Source: Bryopsis sp. KO-2023
Lineage: Eukaryota > Chlorophyta > Ulvophyceae > Bryopsidales > Bryopsidaceae
Direction of reading: 5' to 3'
DNA length: 64,000 bases
Assembly: GCA_030272585.1 (NCBI GenBank)
Contig: BSYQ01000006.1
Span: 2,629,001 to 2,693,000 of the forward strand
Below are positions 24,161 to 36,900 of this stretch, piece by piece. The translations under genes were made by a program, and so were the position numbers. The notes beneath the pieces are model-generated. The model was given only the letters and a program-made list of their open reading frames with translations, was not told the origin of the DNA and did not search any database. The number at the start of each line of letters is the position of its first letter. The first letter of the stretch is position 1.

Positions 24161-26756
24161 ATGGGGTCTGGAGGAAGAATAATTGCCCCCGCTCCTCCAG
24201 AGAAGAAAAAAAGGCTGTTTCCAGACCCACCACGAATGTTGACAACTTATCCCCCCGAGCCTTCGCCACGATCAGCATACTCCGAAACTGTGTTTTTCAG
24301 TATATGTCGACAAGATAGCACTAGGAGCAGGGAGACGGAGGCCTGCACTTCAGCAGATGATATTGTCGGCGGGAGCAAGAGAAAGCTTGGCGCGGCGAAC
24401 GCGAGGGTCGGAGAATGTAAGGGTCAGGGCTTGCGGAACAACAGTAACGAGACTTCCCCACATTCGCTTACAAAGCCGATAGAACAAAGAATAGATGAGT
24501 TCCTCCTGGCAAAGAACATGGCCGAGTCCAGCGCCGCGCTACATGCACTGTGGACACCTGCTCAAGTTCGAACCAAACTAGGGACGCTTTTGGGATGGAC
24601 ACCGCGAGATGTGATCCTGCAGCTTAATCTCTTGCACGCTAAATTGCTGGCGCTCTTAGCCAGCGGCGAAGATCGCGGTGTGCACGGCGCAGCAGATATC
24701 CTTGCTTTGTCTTGCGTGGACGAGTGCACGAGACTTGTACTAGAACCCTCCACAGTAGTTAGGAGCTTAACGAGGTTGTTGAAACTCGGAAAAAGCTTGG
24801 CGAAGGAGGGCGCTGTTCGTTGCTTCCGGAACTTGTGCGTCAAGAGCGAAGAGTATGCGGAGGTGTGACTAAAACAGTCCTGCTCCCTATTTTTTTTTTG
24901 GTTTAGACATATTTGGCGTTATTGTGTAACGTGCATTGTTCTCTCGTGGCGTTATCGTGCAGACGCTGCTCAGAGAGGGAATCCTCGACCGCCTCCTCGA
25001 CTTCGCGCGCCCGAGCGCTCAGAAATCCATGCTGGCGTACGTTTGCTGCATTCTCGTGACACTTTTTCGACGTTTGGACGACAGTGATGCGCACGATGTT
25101 GCATGCAAATGGGTAACGCCATTGCTTGGCGTAGTCAGCTGGAGAGAATCACAGGATGTCGCACCGTGTGCTCTAGATTGCCTGGCGTGCATTGCTGAAC
25201 GAACAAGCATAAGTGAGGATATTCTCCAATTCGGGGGGCTGGCATCATTGGGCCAGCTTTTGACCAGCTCTCAATCGAGACTCCAAGGAGCAGCCATCAA
25301 GCTGGCTGTGCCTCTGTTGTCGACAAATGAGCCGAGTTTTGTGGAGTTTCTGCCTCCTCGAATATGCCCTAAAATCCTGACCTTTCTGCAGGAAAACGAC
25401 GAAGCCGATGTCCAACTTTGTGCTCTCAAGGTCCTCCATTATGCCGTAAAGAATGAGAAGTACGATGGATTGAAGGGAAACGCATCGACCAAAATCAGGA
25501 TCTTGTCCAAGATCATCACACAAGGGCCATCGGAGTGTCAGAAATTGGCAACGGATGTGCTTGTATCTCTGGCAGCTAATTTGGATGGAGTTGTTCAGGA
25601 GCTAGCTTCGGAATCTGGAATCATCCCTTCGCTCGTGGGGATGATTCCCACAGGCGCAGCCCCTCTACGTCTGCTCTCCTGTGTTCTGTCTTACCCAAGC
25701 ACCGACCCCATCCAAGACTTCATTCGAGCCAGGGGAATCGAGGTCACTTGCGACGAACTTGACAAGAAAAACAGCCCGCTGCTGGAACCTGCAATGGATG
25801 TTTTGGTTTCCGCATCGTCTCATATGGCGGGGCAAATACGATTAACAGAGTGTGGAGGTCTCGTCAAAGTCATGGATTGGTATTTGATGGAGGAGTGCTC
25901 TCAGGATTCGGTGGCACGCAAGGCTCAGGTGGTGGTGGATTCGTTGGTTTGCAGCGGGAGGAAGGAAAGCTCCATGGCTTGTATCACATCAGGCATTTCT
26001 GACAGATTGCACCAGTTCTTCAAGAGGAGCATCTTAGGGGAGCAACAGAACGGCTGTGACCCTCAAATACTTGATTGCATCGTCCACGTGCTTGGGACCA
26101 TTGTGTTAGGACTGGCAGGAATCGAATTGGGTGCACGGATGATATGCGAAAGGTGTTTTCTTTCATATCTGGTCACGTTTGCCAAGGGTGGAAAGGAGAA
26201 GTGGGGCCGAGCTGGAATCGAATCCGGACGTGTCATTAAGAGACTGCTGGATGCCCCCTGCAGGGCAACCTGCATTCAAATCCTCACAAAAACTAGTTTC
26301 CTGGTGGTGGTCGAATGCTGGTTGGGCAGCTCGTGCCCTGAGGAAAACACCCTCGCTACAGATTTGTTGCTTCGGATGGCTCATAAAGGATTGGCAGAAC
26401 AAGTGGTGGCATCTGGTGTGATCAGAAAACTGTGCATGCTCTTGAGACATAGGGATGCATGTGTGAGGGTGGCTTCCATGTGTGTCCTGTGCGCGATGTC
26501 CAAGGTTTGTCTGACAGACGTATGTTCTCAAATTGTGAAGTCCCGATCGGCAAACAGTGTATGGAGGGTGAGTGGTGAGCTGCCGCTTGATAGCGCCGAC
26601 GGAGATATTCTGTGGAAAATGTCCCAGCGAATCCGCAGCCTCAAGGTCAGTCTGAAAGACGTGGAGAGACAGAGAAAAATCGCTGAGCTGGAAATCTGGT
26701 TGGAACGTGGTGCAGGGAAACAGCCGGAAGAACACGTTTGTTTATCAGAGGACTGA
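24161..26756 (+). CDS. Armadillo/HEAT-like repeat protein
   Basis: Two exons, 24161-24862 and 24963-26756, with a 100-base intron, give 831 residues. After an N-terminal disordered region (about 100 residues) the protein is a long series of paired helices of about 40 residues. Examples of the armadillo-like pattern are ILQFGGLASLGQLLTSSQ, LQGAAIKLAVPLLS, VQLCALKVLHYAVKNE and GVIRKLCMLLRHRDACVRVAS. The C-terminus is a charged helix (LKDVERQRKIAELEIW) that could form a coiled coil. Such solenoids are protein-binding scaffolds; no partner domain is fused, so the function is not predictable. The start is the first ATG of the open frame; several other ATGs lie downstream, so the N-terminus may be shorter. 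Confidence 0.75.
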
Positions 26757-29700
26757 ATATCTACATGTTTACGTATATACTTGCATAAAAAAGAAAATGG
26801 CTCTGAAGCCACCTTTCAGAGAACAAAAAAAAGAAAGAAAAAAACTAGGCATAAAAAAAAATGCACAGGAGGATAAAATGGGGGGAAAAATGGGGGCGTG
26901 CAGGAAAGATATTTTTTCCTTCCGTTTTTTCTGCTTACTCTCGCATTTTGATTTAAAACAGAGCAGGTCCGATTTCGTTGCTCTCTTTGGAGGGTGGAGC
27001 AATTGTCCTCCTGGATCTGAATAATGATTTCCCTACGAGGGAAGATTGCAAAAATTACTAGCACACTGCATGGTGGGGTTCATGGGATTCTCAGGGGGGA
27101 GGGGGGGGGGGTACTCTGGGAGAGGGGGGACTTATTCATCGATGCCACAGGATAGTGATAGGCTAGGGGCGCATGGGGGTAACAGAAAATTTAGAACGGG
27201 GAGCGAAAAGAAAAAAAAAAAAGGACAGGAAAAAAAAAACCTGATGATTTTTGGAGCACGCAGTTTCGATTGTAAAATTTTGTAGTGGAAAAAAGGATTG
27301 CTGGTGGAGTTACCTTGCCTGGATGTATCAGTATTATAGTGCGCGCCATATGCCTGTTAGCACGAGGGGGAAGTTGTATTATAGGGTTTTCTATTTACCG
27401 GGGGATATGTGCAACTTTTTCGGCGGGGCTTGTTCAGAAAGAAAGTGCACAGATTGTTTTTTTTAGGGAAAAGGAGAAGGAAAGAACTTTATCGCTACTG
27501 ATGGACTCTCTTTATGTGAGCGTGTGCGGCTTGGGGTTTACTAATTTAAATCATCATAAAAAAAAGAGAGGAGGCCATACTTAGCAGGGGTCCATGGCCG
27601 TATGGCGCTAGGAGGAGTGGCAGAAGGAAAAAAAGAACTGGATTCTGCATTTCAAAGCCTGAACAAAGAGATAGAAAACAAAAAGGAACCCTAACTATTG
27701 AAAAGGATTAAAGGAAAAGGAAAAAAAAGTAAAAGTGCTAGCTCCATGTTGCGGTTTTTCTGTTTTGGTCGTGGCCTCGTTGAGGTCTGACATAGCAGTG
27801 GGTTGTGGGGTTTTTCTTGGGGAGTCTTTTTCTCCAAGGGATTTTTTGACGATCGACGGGGAAAGAGAAACGTCAGTGACAGTTGCAATTTCTTGACTCT
27901 CCGCCAGAAGTGTGTGTAATTTGTGCTACAAAGTGTAAGTTTTGGCGGGAAAGTATATGAGTGAAGTTGGGGGCGTCCCTTTTGTGTTTGCTTGTGTTTG
28001 TGTGCTAGTTTTCACTCCTTGATGGCGTGGCCACCAACTCGTAGTCGCCTTACTTCACCAAAGCATGGCATGGGTTGAGAGCGTGGGGAGAGGTTGAGCC
28101 TTTCATCGGGCTTATACGGAGCCGGCAACAGAAGGAGCTTTTCGACAATAGGAAAACCCACATCCACTCCCTCTCCTTTCATACAGTCTGCACTATATCC
28201 CTGCTATTTTGATTTCACATTGCGGGGTTATCAAAGCTAATAGCGAAACAGCGTTAGCGTTGAATTGCTGAACATCACAATTGCTGAATTCATTGCTGAA
28301 TTGTTGAGAGGTTCCCCCCCCCAAGCTTGCTGATAGGCTGAGTAGACTGCTCTCGTATTTTTCACTATGATCTGTTTTAGGGATAAATTATTTAATGGGA
28401 AGGATGGTGGCTTGGTCTTGTGGTTCTGTGTCTGACTTTTGTCGGAATGGGTGCTTTGCATGATGATGTGTTTCTCAAGGCATTTCCGTAATGCCCCGTG
28501 ACGGGGGCGATGGAATTTTTTTGTTGTATTGCAACGGCTGGTTGTTGGACTCCGAAACAAGGTGAAACGTGTATGTGTGCGTTTTGCTACCTCGAAGGGT
28601 GTTGAATTCGTGCGCTGTCTAGTTAAAACCTTGCCCACAATACGTGGTGGCTGGTAAGGGTGTGAGATTGTGTAAGGAAGGTTTTAAACAAAGCCCTTTC
28701 CTGCAGTCTTGGAAGAAAGTGCACCTCTCATAGACTCTTACGCACTGGTTTCACTGTCGACGTTGAGAAGATAATTCCTTTTTATTCTTTCCGAACTGTC
28801 AACCAGAACAAAGGTAACCATGCAATAACTCTCTTAATCCTCAGATCTGCGCCCTACTCCTGTCTAAGATTCGCCCAACCCCCCTCTCTCCAAGCTATTA
28901 TTTCCACCAGCCGGAATTCGGTCATGCTGAGTGCATGCTCTTTCACCCATTCGAATCACCACTTTCCTCTACTGCCAATCTTTGGGTCAACTCAAAGCTC
29001 ACTTTGTCAGGCTTGATGCCCCTGCGCAACGTTGCAATATTAGCATGCATTTTGGCTTTTTGAAAGTGGTGATTGAGCAGCTCGGTCATCATTGGACCAT
29101 GTTTGGACAAAGTTATTGGCAACATGCTTTCATCAAGTGATGGAGGCTCTGGCGGCAAGTCTGGTTTAGGAGCTACTTTAGCAAGGCTATGTGTGTGGAG
29201 ATACAAACACCGATAATGTTTTGCTGGCGAATGCACGGATGAGAATATGCCGCAAGAATATCCTGAAGAGCCTAGCATTCACAGGGAGATACCTAGAAGA
29301 TATCTGGGTTTAACGGAGAAATAGAAAGTCCACCATGCATGAATAGGAGGGCAATTGATTTTGGGCTGAAAGAGGAAAATCAGCAAGGGGGCTGGCAGGT
29401 TTCCTGTGGAAAAGCCCTTATATTATTTTTAGTTGTTCGTTTTGACCCTGCGTGAGTGGGATGATAATTTGATTCACCAGGATGGTCTTTTCCATCCGAA
29501 TTTGGTGCAATACAGGTATCGGAATCATTGATTGATTGATTGATTGTCTCGTCCTAAGGGATGCCTCTGTTGGACCCTCAATCTATCTGTTCCTTAACAT
29601 CACAATCACTATCGTTTTCACAATGTGGAAACTGGTTACTACCACAGGGAAGCTGCGACGTGGGCTCCATGTTACCTCTCAGCAACTGTGTCGCAGCTTC

Positions 29701-29819
29701 ATTCACGCACTGACCATCAATCAATTGGTGGACTGGGAGGGTAGAGAGGCCTTGATATTCTGTTTTCCCTGGCACATCGCGGCAAGAAACAACACCCAGG
29801 CCAGAGGTATCCAAACGTG
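26757..29819. other. Gene-free region
   Basis: About 3 kb after the armadillo gene and before the VWA gene. The first 900 bases are A- and G-rich and poor in C, with a G10 stretch near 27104, consistent with a plus-strand 3' transcribed tail. Further on lie imperfect ATTGCTGAAT repeats (28260-28305) and an (ATTG)5 microsatellite near 29527. A minus-strand frame at 28943-29278 reads reasonably but has no partner exons. Confidence 0.5.
29527..29546. repeat. (ATTG)n microsatellite
   Basis: About five perfect copies of the four-base unit, 270 bases before the VWA gene start. Confidence 0.8.
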
Positions 29820-32471
29820 ATGAGGCTCGCAGTGATGGCCGTGTTTCTGTTTGCATGCTCCGTTGCACAACAAGACCTGGATCTGAAACTGTTGTCCGAA
29901 TTCGCCGCAACCAAAGAGCGAGTCGTCGACAAGCTTGCAAAGAGCGCCGCCAAAGCATTCCAAGAGAGATACCGACAGGTGGAAAAGTGCGCCTGCTCCC
30001 GTCACAGCTGCTCGAACGAGAACGGGCCTGGCGCAGAGTGTTCCGACGCCCTCGGATCCTTACCAGAGTGTGAGTGCAAAAAGTCCTCGAAGCTGGACTA
30101 CAACTCGACCGCGGTTTTGCTTGCGCCAGGATCCCATCCCAAAAAACTTTCCGCCCAGGTTCGAGAGAGTTTGTGCACCTACAGCGGTCTGACACCCGTC
30201 TTCAAGGATCTGAACGTTACCACTTGGACCTACGTGGCCTCTGTGGATGGAACGTTTCGATCATATCCCGTCCGCCATCGACGCAAGGACGGTGGCGAGA
30301 AACACTTGGAAGGGTGCTCCACTTTTGACCCTCGAGTTCGGCCTTGGTACATCGCCGCCAGCACCGGACCTAAAGACGTCGTCGTCGTCGTCGATACTTC
30401 AGGTTCCATGGAAGAGCGTTGGAGCCTGACCAAAAAGGCGCTGCTGTCCCTGCTGGACACGTTCACGTTTGTTGACTATGTGAACATCGTTACCTTTTCC
30501 GACGACGCCGAAGCTCTTACAACAGGGACGCCATTGCTGGCAGCCACTCCAGAAAACCTGAAGACAATGAAAGACGGTCTGCAGCGAGTCAAGCTCCTAG
30601 GCGGAACGGACTTCAACCAAGGATTTCGAAAAGCTTTTGATTTGTTGAAAGACGCTTCGAAGGAAACTGCAGAAAGGACTTCGTCAGGCTGCACCAAGGT
30701 TATCATTTTCCTTACGGACGGCGAAGATTGCTCTCTTCCAACCTACCCTGGCTCGTCTTGCAGCGTCTCCAACAAGGACGGTCCTGAGAAGGTTTTGTCC
30801 AATATCGAAGACCGTCAGGTTGATCTGGAGGCGAAAAGTGGGTCAAGAGCTCTGATCTTCACCTTTTCTATGGGACGCGACGCCGACGACTCCGTCCCCA
30901 AACAGATCGCTTGCGCCAACGACGGCGCGTGGTCCTTTTTTGAGGATGATGAAGACCCTTTGCTGAAACTCAACAGCTATTACACCTTTTTGGCGGCGGC
31001 GAGATATCCGGGTCGGTCAACTTGGATCACGCCTTTCGACGACGCTTTTGGCTTGGGGAGGCTGACGTCTGTTGCCAAGCCAGTGTATAGCCCCAAAGGG
31101 CGCAACGGCACGACAGGGGCATTGATCGCGGTCGTCGGCCACGATGTGAAGTTGAAGGAGCTGGAGCTCGCAAATATTCCCAGCGATGTCATCGTCGAGG
31201 AATTGGCGAGTTTGTCGCGCGGGTGCGATGAGCTCAAGTTGGGAGGCTGTCAACTCCAGGTGCTACGAACTGAATGACCTACAGTAGGTCTGAGTTTCGC
31301 AGGAGAATAGGGATGTTGTGCAAAACTACGTAGCTCCAATTTACGTAGCCACGTCACGTACGACAGCGTAGTTTCGCAGGTTTTCTACGTACGTATTTTT
31401 CCCCCAGGACTCCGTTTAACGGGGGATCCTTGTCAGCATCAGTGAAAATTTCCCAACATTGCTGAACATCCCTATTCTGTTGGTGTTGAACCACCAACAC
31501 CCGATTACAAACAACTGGATGCATTTCTGTTAGGCCCAGCGTGATCACAGCGTGGACGATGCCACTTGTCCAGATCGCCTCCCCAAAAAGAAGTGCTACG
31601 AGTTCCGCAGGAGGTGGTACAAGAGGTTTGATGCCAGGTCCAGTTGGAGCGCCGCCAAAGCTACTTGCAAGAAGAAAGGTGGAAATCTGGTTTCTATTCG
31701 CTCAGACCAACATCTGTCGTTCATAGCATCGCTCTCGTCACCAGGGGGAACCTGGACCGGGGGTCGCACATCGTCTGAGAGAAAATTTCTTTGGGAGGAT
31801 GAATCGGTGGTGTCTGTGCAAGGCAGCTCGGACTATTGGGCCCATCCAGGAGACTTGCCAGAAGGTATTCCATCGCTGGATATGGAACACATTCTGTTCA
31901 GTTCCCCTCGACGTGGGTCGGTAATCCTTTTCGATTGAACATCGCTCCTTTGTACAAGTGTCAGGGTGTGTGAGCTCTAATGTAATTTGATGTTTGTTTG
32001 TTTGTGAGCTCTTCATCTAATTCTTGCATGCATGCAGGTATAAATTCTTGCTTTTGTTCCTCAGATTCCTGTGCTTCGATCGATCCCAGGGGAGTCAAAC
32101 GGAACATGGATTTTGTTGAGTGTTATCTTGACCTGTCTTTCATATGCGAATTTGAGAGCAAGCCCAGATCATGCAAGGGGAATGTTGCCGTGGTAGACCC
32201 TGATTCGTTTTTTGAGGTTCCACCTCTCAGCTTGTGTCGGGATGAAGAGGATTTTCTGGGGAGACTGCGGCCCATCCCCCAAGCAGAATCGATGGAGTCT
32301 TCTCAGGCCTTGTGCCCATTGGGGCACGGACGGCCATTCGAGGATTTGGTTTGCTGTAGCTGTCGGACCTCCTGGAAGACAATTCTTATCGCTGTTGCCT
32401 TCGTTTTCACTGTGCTTTCTTGCATATTCGGTCCAGCTTTATACGCCATAATTAGGGACATCCTTTGTTGA
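29820..32471 (+). CDS. Membrane-anchored VWA/Cache/C-type-lectin receptor-like protein
   Basis: Three exons, 29820-31259, 31540-31912 and 32065-32471, give about 739 residues. A signal peptide (MRLAVMAVFLFACSVAQQ) opens the protein. A Cache-type segment ends DPRVRPWYIAAS. Next is a von Willebrand A domain with a full metal site (DTSGSMEE, then GGTDFNQGF and FLTDGEDC). A second Cache-like block follows (YYTFLAAARYPGRSTWITPF, then TGALIAVVGHDVKL). This order matches calcium-channel alpha2delta and CACHD1 proteins. Exons 2 and 3 add a C-type lectin fold: CYEFRRRWY, WSAAKATCKKKGGNLVSIRS, WTGGRTSSERKFLWEDES and ECYLDLSFICEF. One C-terminal transmembrane helix (ILIAVAFVFTVLSCIFGPAL) leaves a tail of under 15 residues. 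It is therefore a type I surface or vesicular protein; its ligand is unknown. The acceptor at 31539 was chosen because the one at 31550 breaks frame. Confidence 0.88.
31304..31478. repeat. Inverted repeat inside intron 1 of the VWA gene
   Basis: AGAATAGGGATGTT at 31304-31317 is exactly complementary to AACATCCCTATTCT at 31465-31478. Between them are several TACGTA words and a second copy of GTTTCGCAGG. This may be a decayed foldback or miniature element; no target-site duplication was recognised. Confidence 0.6.
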
Positions 32472-33925
32472 TTTTAATTTTGCACAGTAATGTAGAATTC
32501 CGTGGGTACACATTCCACACGAAAATACGCCGTGCGGGGAAATTAAATCTGTAGGCCTCGTGGAAGCCAGGTCGGCCCCAAAATTGCATGGATTCAGGAG
32601 ATATCACTGCAGAAAAAGTGGGAGAACATTTTGGAAGATCAGTGTGAATACAGTGGTGAGGGTGGTTTTTTTGCTTTTTTGTTTTTTGTTTTTTTTTTTT
32701 TGGGGGGGGGGTATTCTTTTGCACTTGTGTAATAAAATATTTGTTTGGAAGAGTGAGTTTTGTGTAAATTTTGCGTGAAGTCGATTCAAATGAAAACCCT
32801 GGCACCCAATCAGTCATGCCCTCTCTTCCAATTAAAAACAGTTCAAGGCATTTTCCCCATTTTTCTTCGTAGAAAAAAAGTGGGGAAAATGCCTTGAACC
32901 ATCACAAAACCCACCTTGAGGAAAGCTGAAGAATTTCCTTCTGAACTCCTGAACTGAGTTTCAGGGTCAGAAAAATATGGAGATAGATACTATGATTAGT
33001 AATCTAAAGACCTGCAGCTGTGAGATGCGTCCACGACTTGCATACAAAACTTTAAATTTAATTGTGTTGAAGCTACGAAGTTGTTAGTTGCAATCAGATT
33101 TAGTTGTTCTGCATCGGGTTTGTAGCGAGGTACAATGTGGGAGCATGATAAAAAGGAAGGAGGCCGAGTTGATTTTGTCCCTTTGTGGATTGTAAATTCT
33201 TCTTTCGACAGAGTTCGAAACAAGCCATATACAACAATTGCAAACAGCAATTGTCCACATCGCGTCTGAACCCCATCACCCTCCCCTCTGTCTGGTTGGC
33301 TGACAGTTTTACGGTGGCATTTTTGCACCGGAATCACCAAACAGTTTAGCTTTGCCTTTTAATGCACCCAACGAAACTGATAAGAGTTCAACAAAAGAAG
33401 ATTTTGATAATCTATTGAGCAAATTTTTGCATAATCTAAGGCAGCATGTTAAAATGAAGTTCGATTTTTGTTCTTTTTGAAAGAAAAAACAAAAATGGGG
33501 TGAACAGATGTTTAGGGCACCTATCGCTCCGCTGACGTCTTTTCTCAAAAATAACTGAGAGCTCCGCAGGCCCCCTGTACTTTGATGGTGCCAACTTTGG
33601 AAAGAAATTAAATGAAAATGGCTGAAAAAAATCGACCTGCCACCCTGCATTCCCATTTACAGACTGTGCCTGCTGACCCCCAGCACTCGTGCCAAGATTC
33701 GAACAAAAAAAAAACTGTTTGTAGCTTCCCAAACCAGAAGTTACACACAAGCATCCAATACAAAAGAAAAGTGCAGTTCAATGGAAGAAGAGTTCTCCCA
33801 TTAAGTTTCCCCATTAAAAATTTTCTGCTTTGAAGAAAAAATATTAAAAAAAACAAGAACGGCACCAGCCAAGCATATTCGTTTTTTACCCTACGCCCCG
33901 CCGACAAAAAAAACAAACGATTCCT
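32472..33925. other. Gene-free tail-to-tail region
   Basis: This lies between the converging VWA and kinase-HAD stops. It contains a T13-G10 junction (32689-32711) and the hairpin listed separately. No gene-like frame. Confidence 0.6.
32841..32899. repeat. Perfect 19-base inverted repeat with short loop
   Basis: GTTCAAGGCATTTTCCCCA (32841-32859) is perfectly complementary to 32881-32899. The inner 21 bases pair further (TTTT with AAAA), so the whole makes a stem of about 23 pairs with a loop of about 12. It sits 370 bases after the VWA stop codon. Possibilities are a small foldback element, a 3'-UTR hairpin or a small-RNA precursor. Confidence 0.85.
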
Positions 33926-36900
33926 TCATTTTTTTCCTTTTTTTTTCCCCTTATTCTTCTTCTTTTTCTTTTTGAGCGGAATAAAATCTGCATCGCCATT
34001 GAGACCTTCGCTGGTATCCGAATTCTCCTCCAGGTCAAGCGGAATTTCCTCATTGTTCGGTGTATCCTGTACAGATTCGGCCTTCCCCTGCTTTTTTTTA
34101 GCTGGAAACATGCGCTCCGACACCCGGCCACCCTCAACTCCCGAAACTGAAACACCATTTCCCTGCCCCAGCTCTGAATTATCTCCGTCCGCCCGTTCTG
34201 AAACACTCTCCCCTCCTCCACCCCCACCTTGCTTGCCATTCTTCCGATTGCTGCTTGCCTTTTTTCCCAGCATCGACACGATGGTTTGGGTGTGGTTTCG
34301 GACGTCGACAGCTTCTCCTCCGGCTTCTCCCAGCACGGTCAGGATGGCCTCCACCAGCTGTTGGATGATGGAGTCGTGCTGGCTGTTGTTTTGCCAGGTA
34401 GGCACCACCACCATGTTTTTCTCTTCCCCCTCCATGGCTTTCCAAGCATCGTCGTCGACCAGCACCACTCTGTGCATGTGTTTAAACCACCGAGAAAGGG
34501 GCTTCTGAGTGTCCCAATGCTTTCCCCCTTTTCGAGCTGCGCATCACAGAAGTGTGAGGAAATTTTTTGGTCAAAAACACACACACACAGACACACATGA
34601 AGAAAAACAGAAAGGATTTTAAAAACTGGATAGAGTAAAAAAAGATACGATTGAGTGTATCTTTTTCTTTTTTAACTGGTTGGGAGCACATGTAACACAT
34701 ACCACCCCTCAAAAAGTGTCATATGCAAAAAACCAATTTTTTTTCAACCCAAAGTGCAGCTGAAAATAAGTCCTGGCAAAAACTAATACTGAAAAACCTC
34801 CGTAGTCACAGTAAAAAATAACATGAGTTTCGATTTTTTCGCAGTTTGTGCGGGTAATGTCACTGAGCTGTAATTTCTCCAAACCCATATCGAAACCGAG
34901 GAGGAATTTCCCAAAAGGCAATTGACAAAGCAAACTGATCAACTTGATCCAACCACCATAATCCAAAACCATCACACCAAGGCGTTGGTTGATTTTTTTT
35001 TTTTGCGTGTCAATCGGCTCCTTCGATCACGAAAAGAGTGATATTGACTTTGGGGATTGTCAGAGGTTTTCTGTAACCAAATGATTTGACATTTCAGCAT
35101 GAGTTCCATGCCTTGATCCTCTCTGTAAAGTTTTTTGTTTTTTTTGTTTCAATTTGTAAACTTGTTTTACCTACCTGTTTTGATCCAACTGGTGTGGTCC
35201 CGATGCAGAATGATATCGAACGGATGTTTGCAGCCAAATTCCATTTCCATTCTGGGAAGCACATTGTTAACCTTCATCCACGTTGCGGAGGTGAAAATCC
35301 CGAGACGAAATTTTTCCTGGTCAATTGGCAAATAAAAACAACAAAAAAAAGAAAAGAAATAAAAAAACATAAAAGAAAAGAAAATTTAGTTTCAGAATAA
35401 AAAAGCACTGGGTGCCTGCCCCTGCAAAAAATTGCTTCTTCCTGTCGAAACATTTCTCTCCCTTCTCCCCCCCTTCCAAAAAAATAAAAACAAAAATAAA
35501 AATACAATTAAATGAAAATTAAACGCGCATGAGGGTACATACATAAACACACTGGAAAAAAATGGAAGCAAAAAATTTTGTGGGGACTCTGGACCTAGAA
35601 GAAAAAAAGAAGAAAAAAAGAAGAAAATGAAAACCACGGCCTAAACATGACCAAAATAAAAAAAGATACTGACCAAAGAGAAAACGAGGATTTAAAAAAA
35701 AAAGATGATGCTACCTACCCTTAATTTCAGGAGGTGTTTTAGTGCTGGTCGTAAGTAGACGGATTTTTTGCTGACGGTGGGAGATGTGAGGGTTCCATTC
35801 AAGTCAAACAGCACTGTGATTTTTTCGCCCGACCCATTTTCGTCCAAATATTGTCCAGGCCGAGGTGGAGGTGGATTTTGCGGACGAACTGTAGAAACCA
35901 TCTGGGGAGCCGTTGTTCCTATTTGCTCATAGTTCTTCATCGGCCCCGGATCATCTAAAAATAAAAAAAAATCAATGACAACCATTGAGAAGAAAAAAAA
36001 AAAGAAAAGAAAATCAAGGGATAGACTTGGAGCTGCTACTTTGGGGAAAGTTTTTCTTTTTTAAAAAAGAACAAGGGAAAAAAAATAATTAAAAATCAAA
36101 CTCCTCAAATTCCTTTAATTCTTGATTCCTTTTTTCAAATTTGAGTTTATATAAACGTGCATATTATAATTCCACGTTACAGTTGCTGCTTTTTCCAAAT
36201 CCCCCCCAGGAAATCAAAGACAGATCATCGAAAACCACCAGGAGAAAACGAGGAAAACAATGGCAGAAGGAGCAAGCGATTCTCACCCCTGCTGACTTTT
36301 TTTCCCAAAAAAAAAACTTTAATTAAATGAGAATTCAGAGAATCAGAAACGATTCTACCTGTCCCATTTTCCCTCCGTCTTTTGCGACCCCTTCCTCTCG
36401 CCGCCAAGTGTGGATCCCGCCCATCCTGCCAATCCCTGAACGGGTAACCCGGTATACCACTCGCTGCAAGTTCGTTTTGCCTAGAGAAAAAAAAAAAACG
36501 TTTTCACCACACCCAACAATTATGGAAAAGAGTTCGTTTAAAAAAATAAAAAAGTAAAAAGTAACATCTACTCAACAACAAGATACAAACGGAAAACTCA
36601 ATTCATTCGCGAGTTCCAAGGGAACGGCAAACACAATGGTTCATTTTTTTTTAAAATAAGAAATCACAGGATTATGTTCAGGAAATCCAATAATAAAAAA
36701 AATAAAAAAAACACTTACTTTAAAAAAAATGATGTAGGATGGGGGAAGCTCCGTTTTCCACACGATTCTTTTTTGATGAAACAAAAAAAAAACAAAAAAA
36801 ACAGTCGATCAACACTCACCACCAAAGAGGTTCATCAAGATTGACAGGCTCCGCAGGGTGATTGCCCTCCACCTGCCATAAAAAAAAAACCAAAAAAAAA

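Noticed and set aside
23568-24318. Overlapping plus-strand frames before the armadillo gene
   Set aside because: No family sense, no clear splice pairing with the gene; more likely promoter and 5' UTR.
28943-29278. 111-codon minus-strand frame
   Set aside because: Reads fairly well but is isolated, has no splice partners and no known domain.
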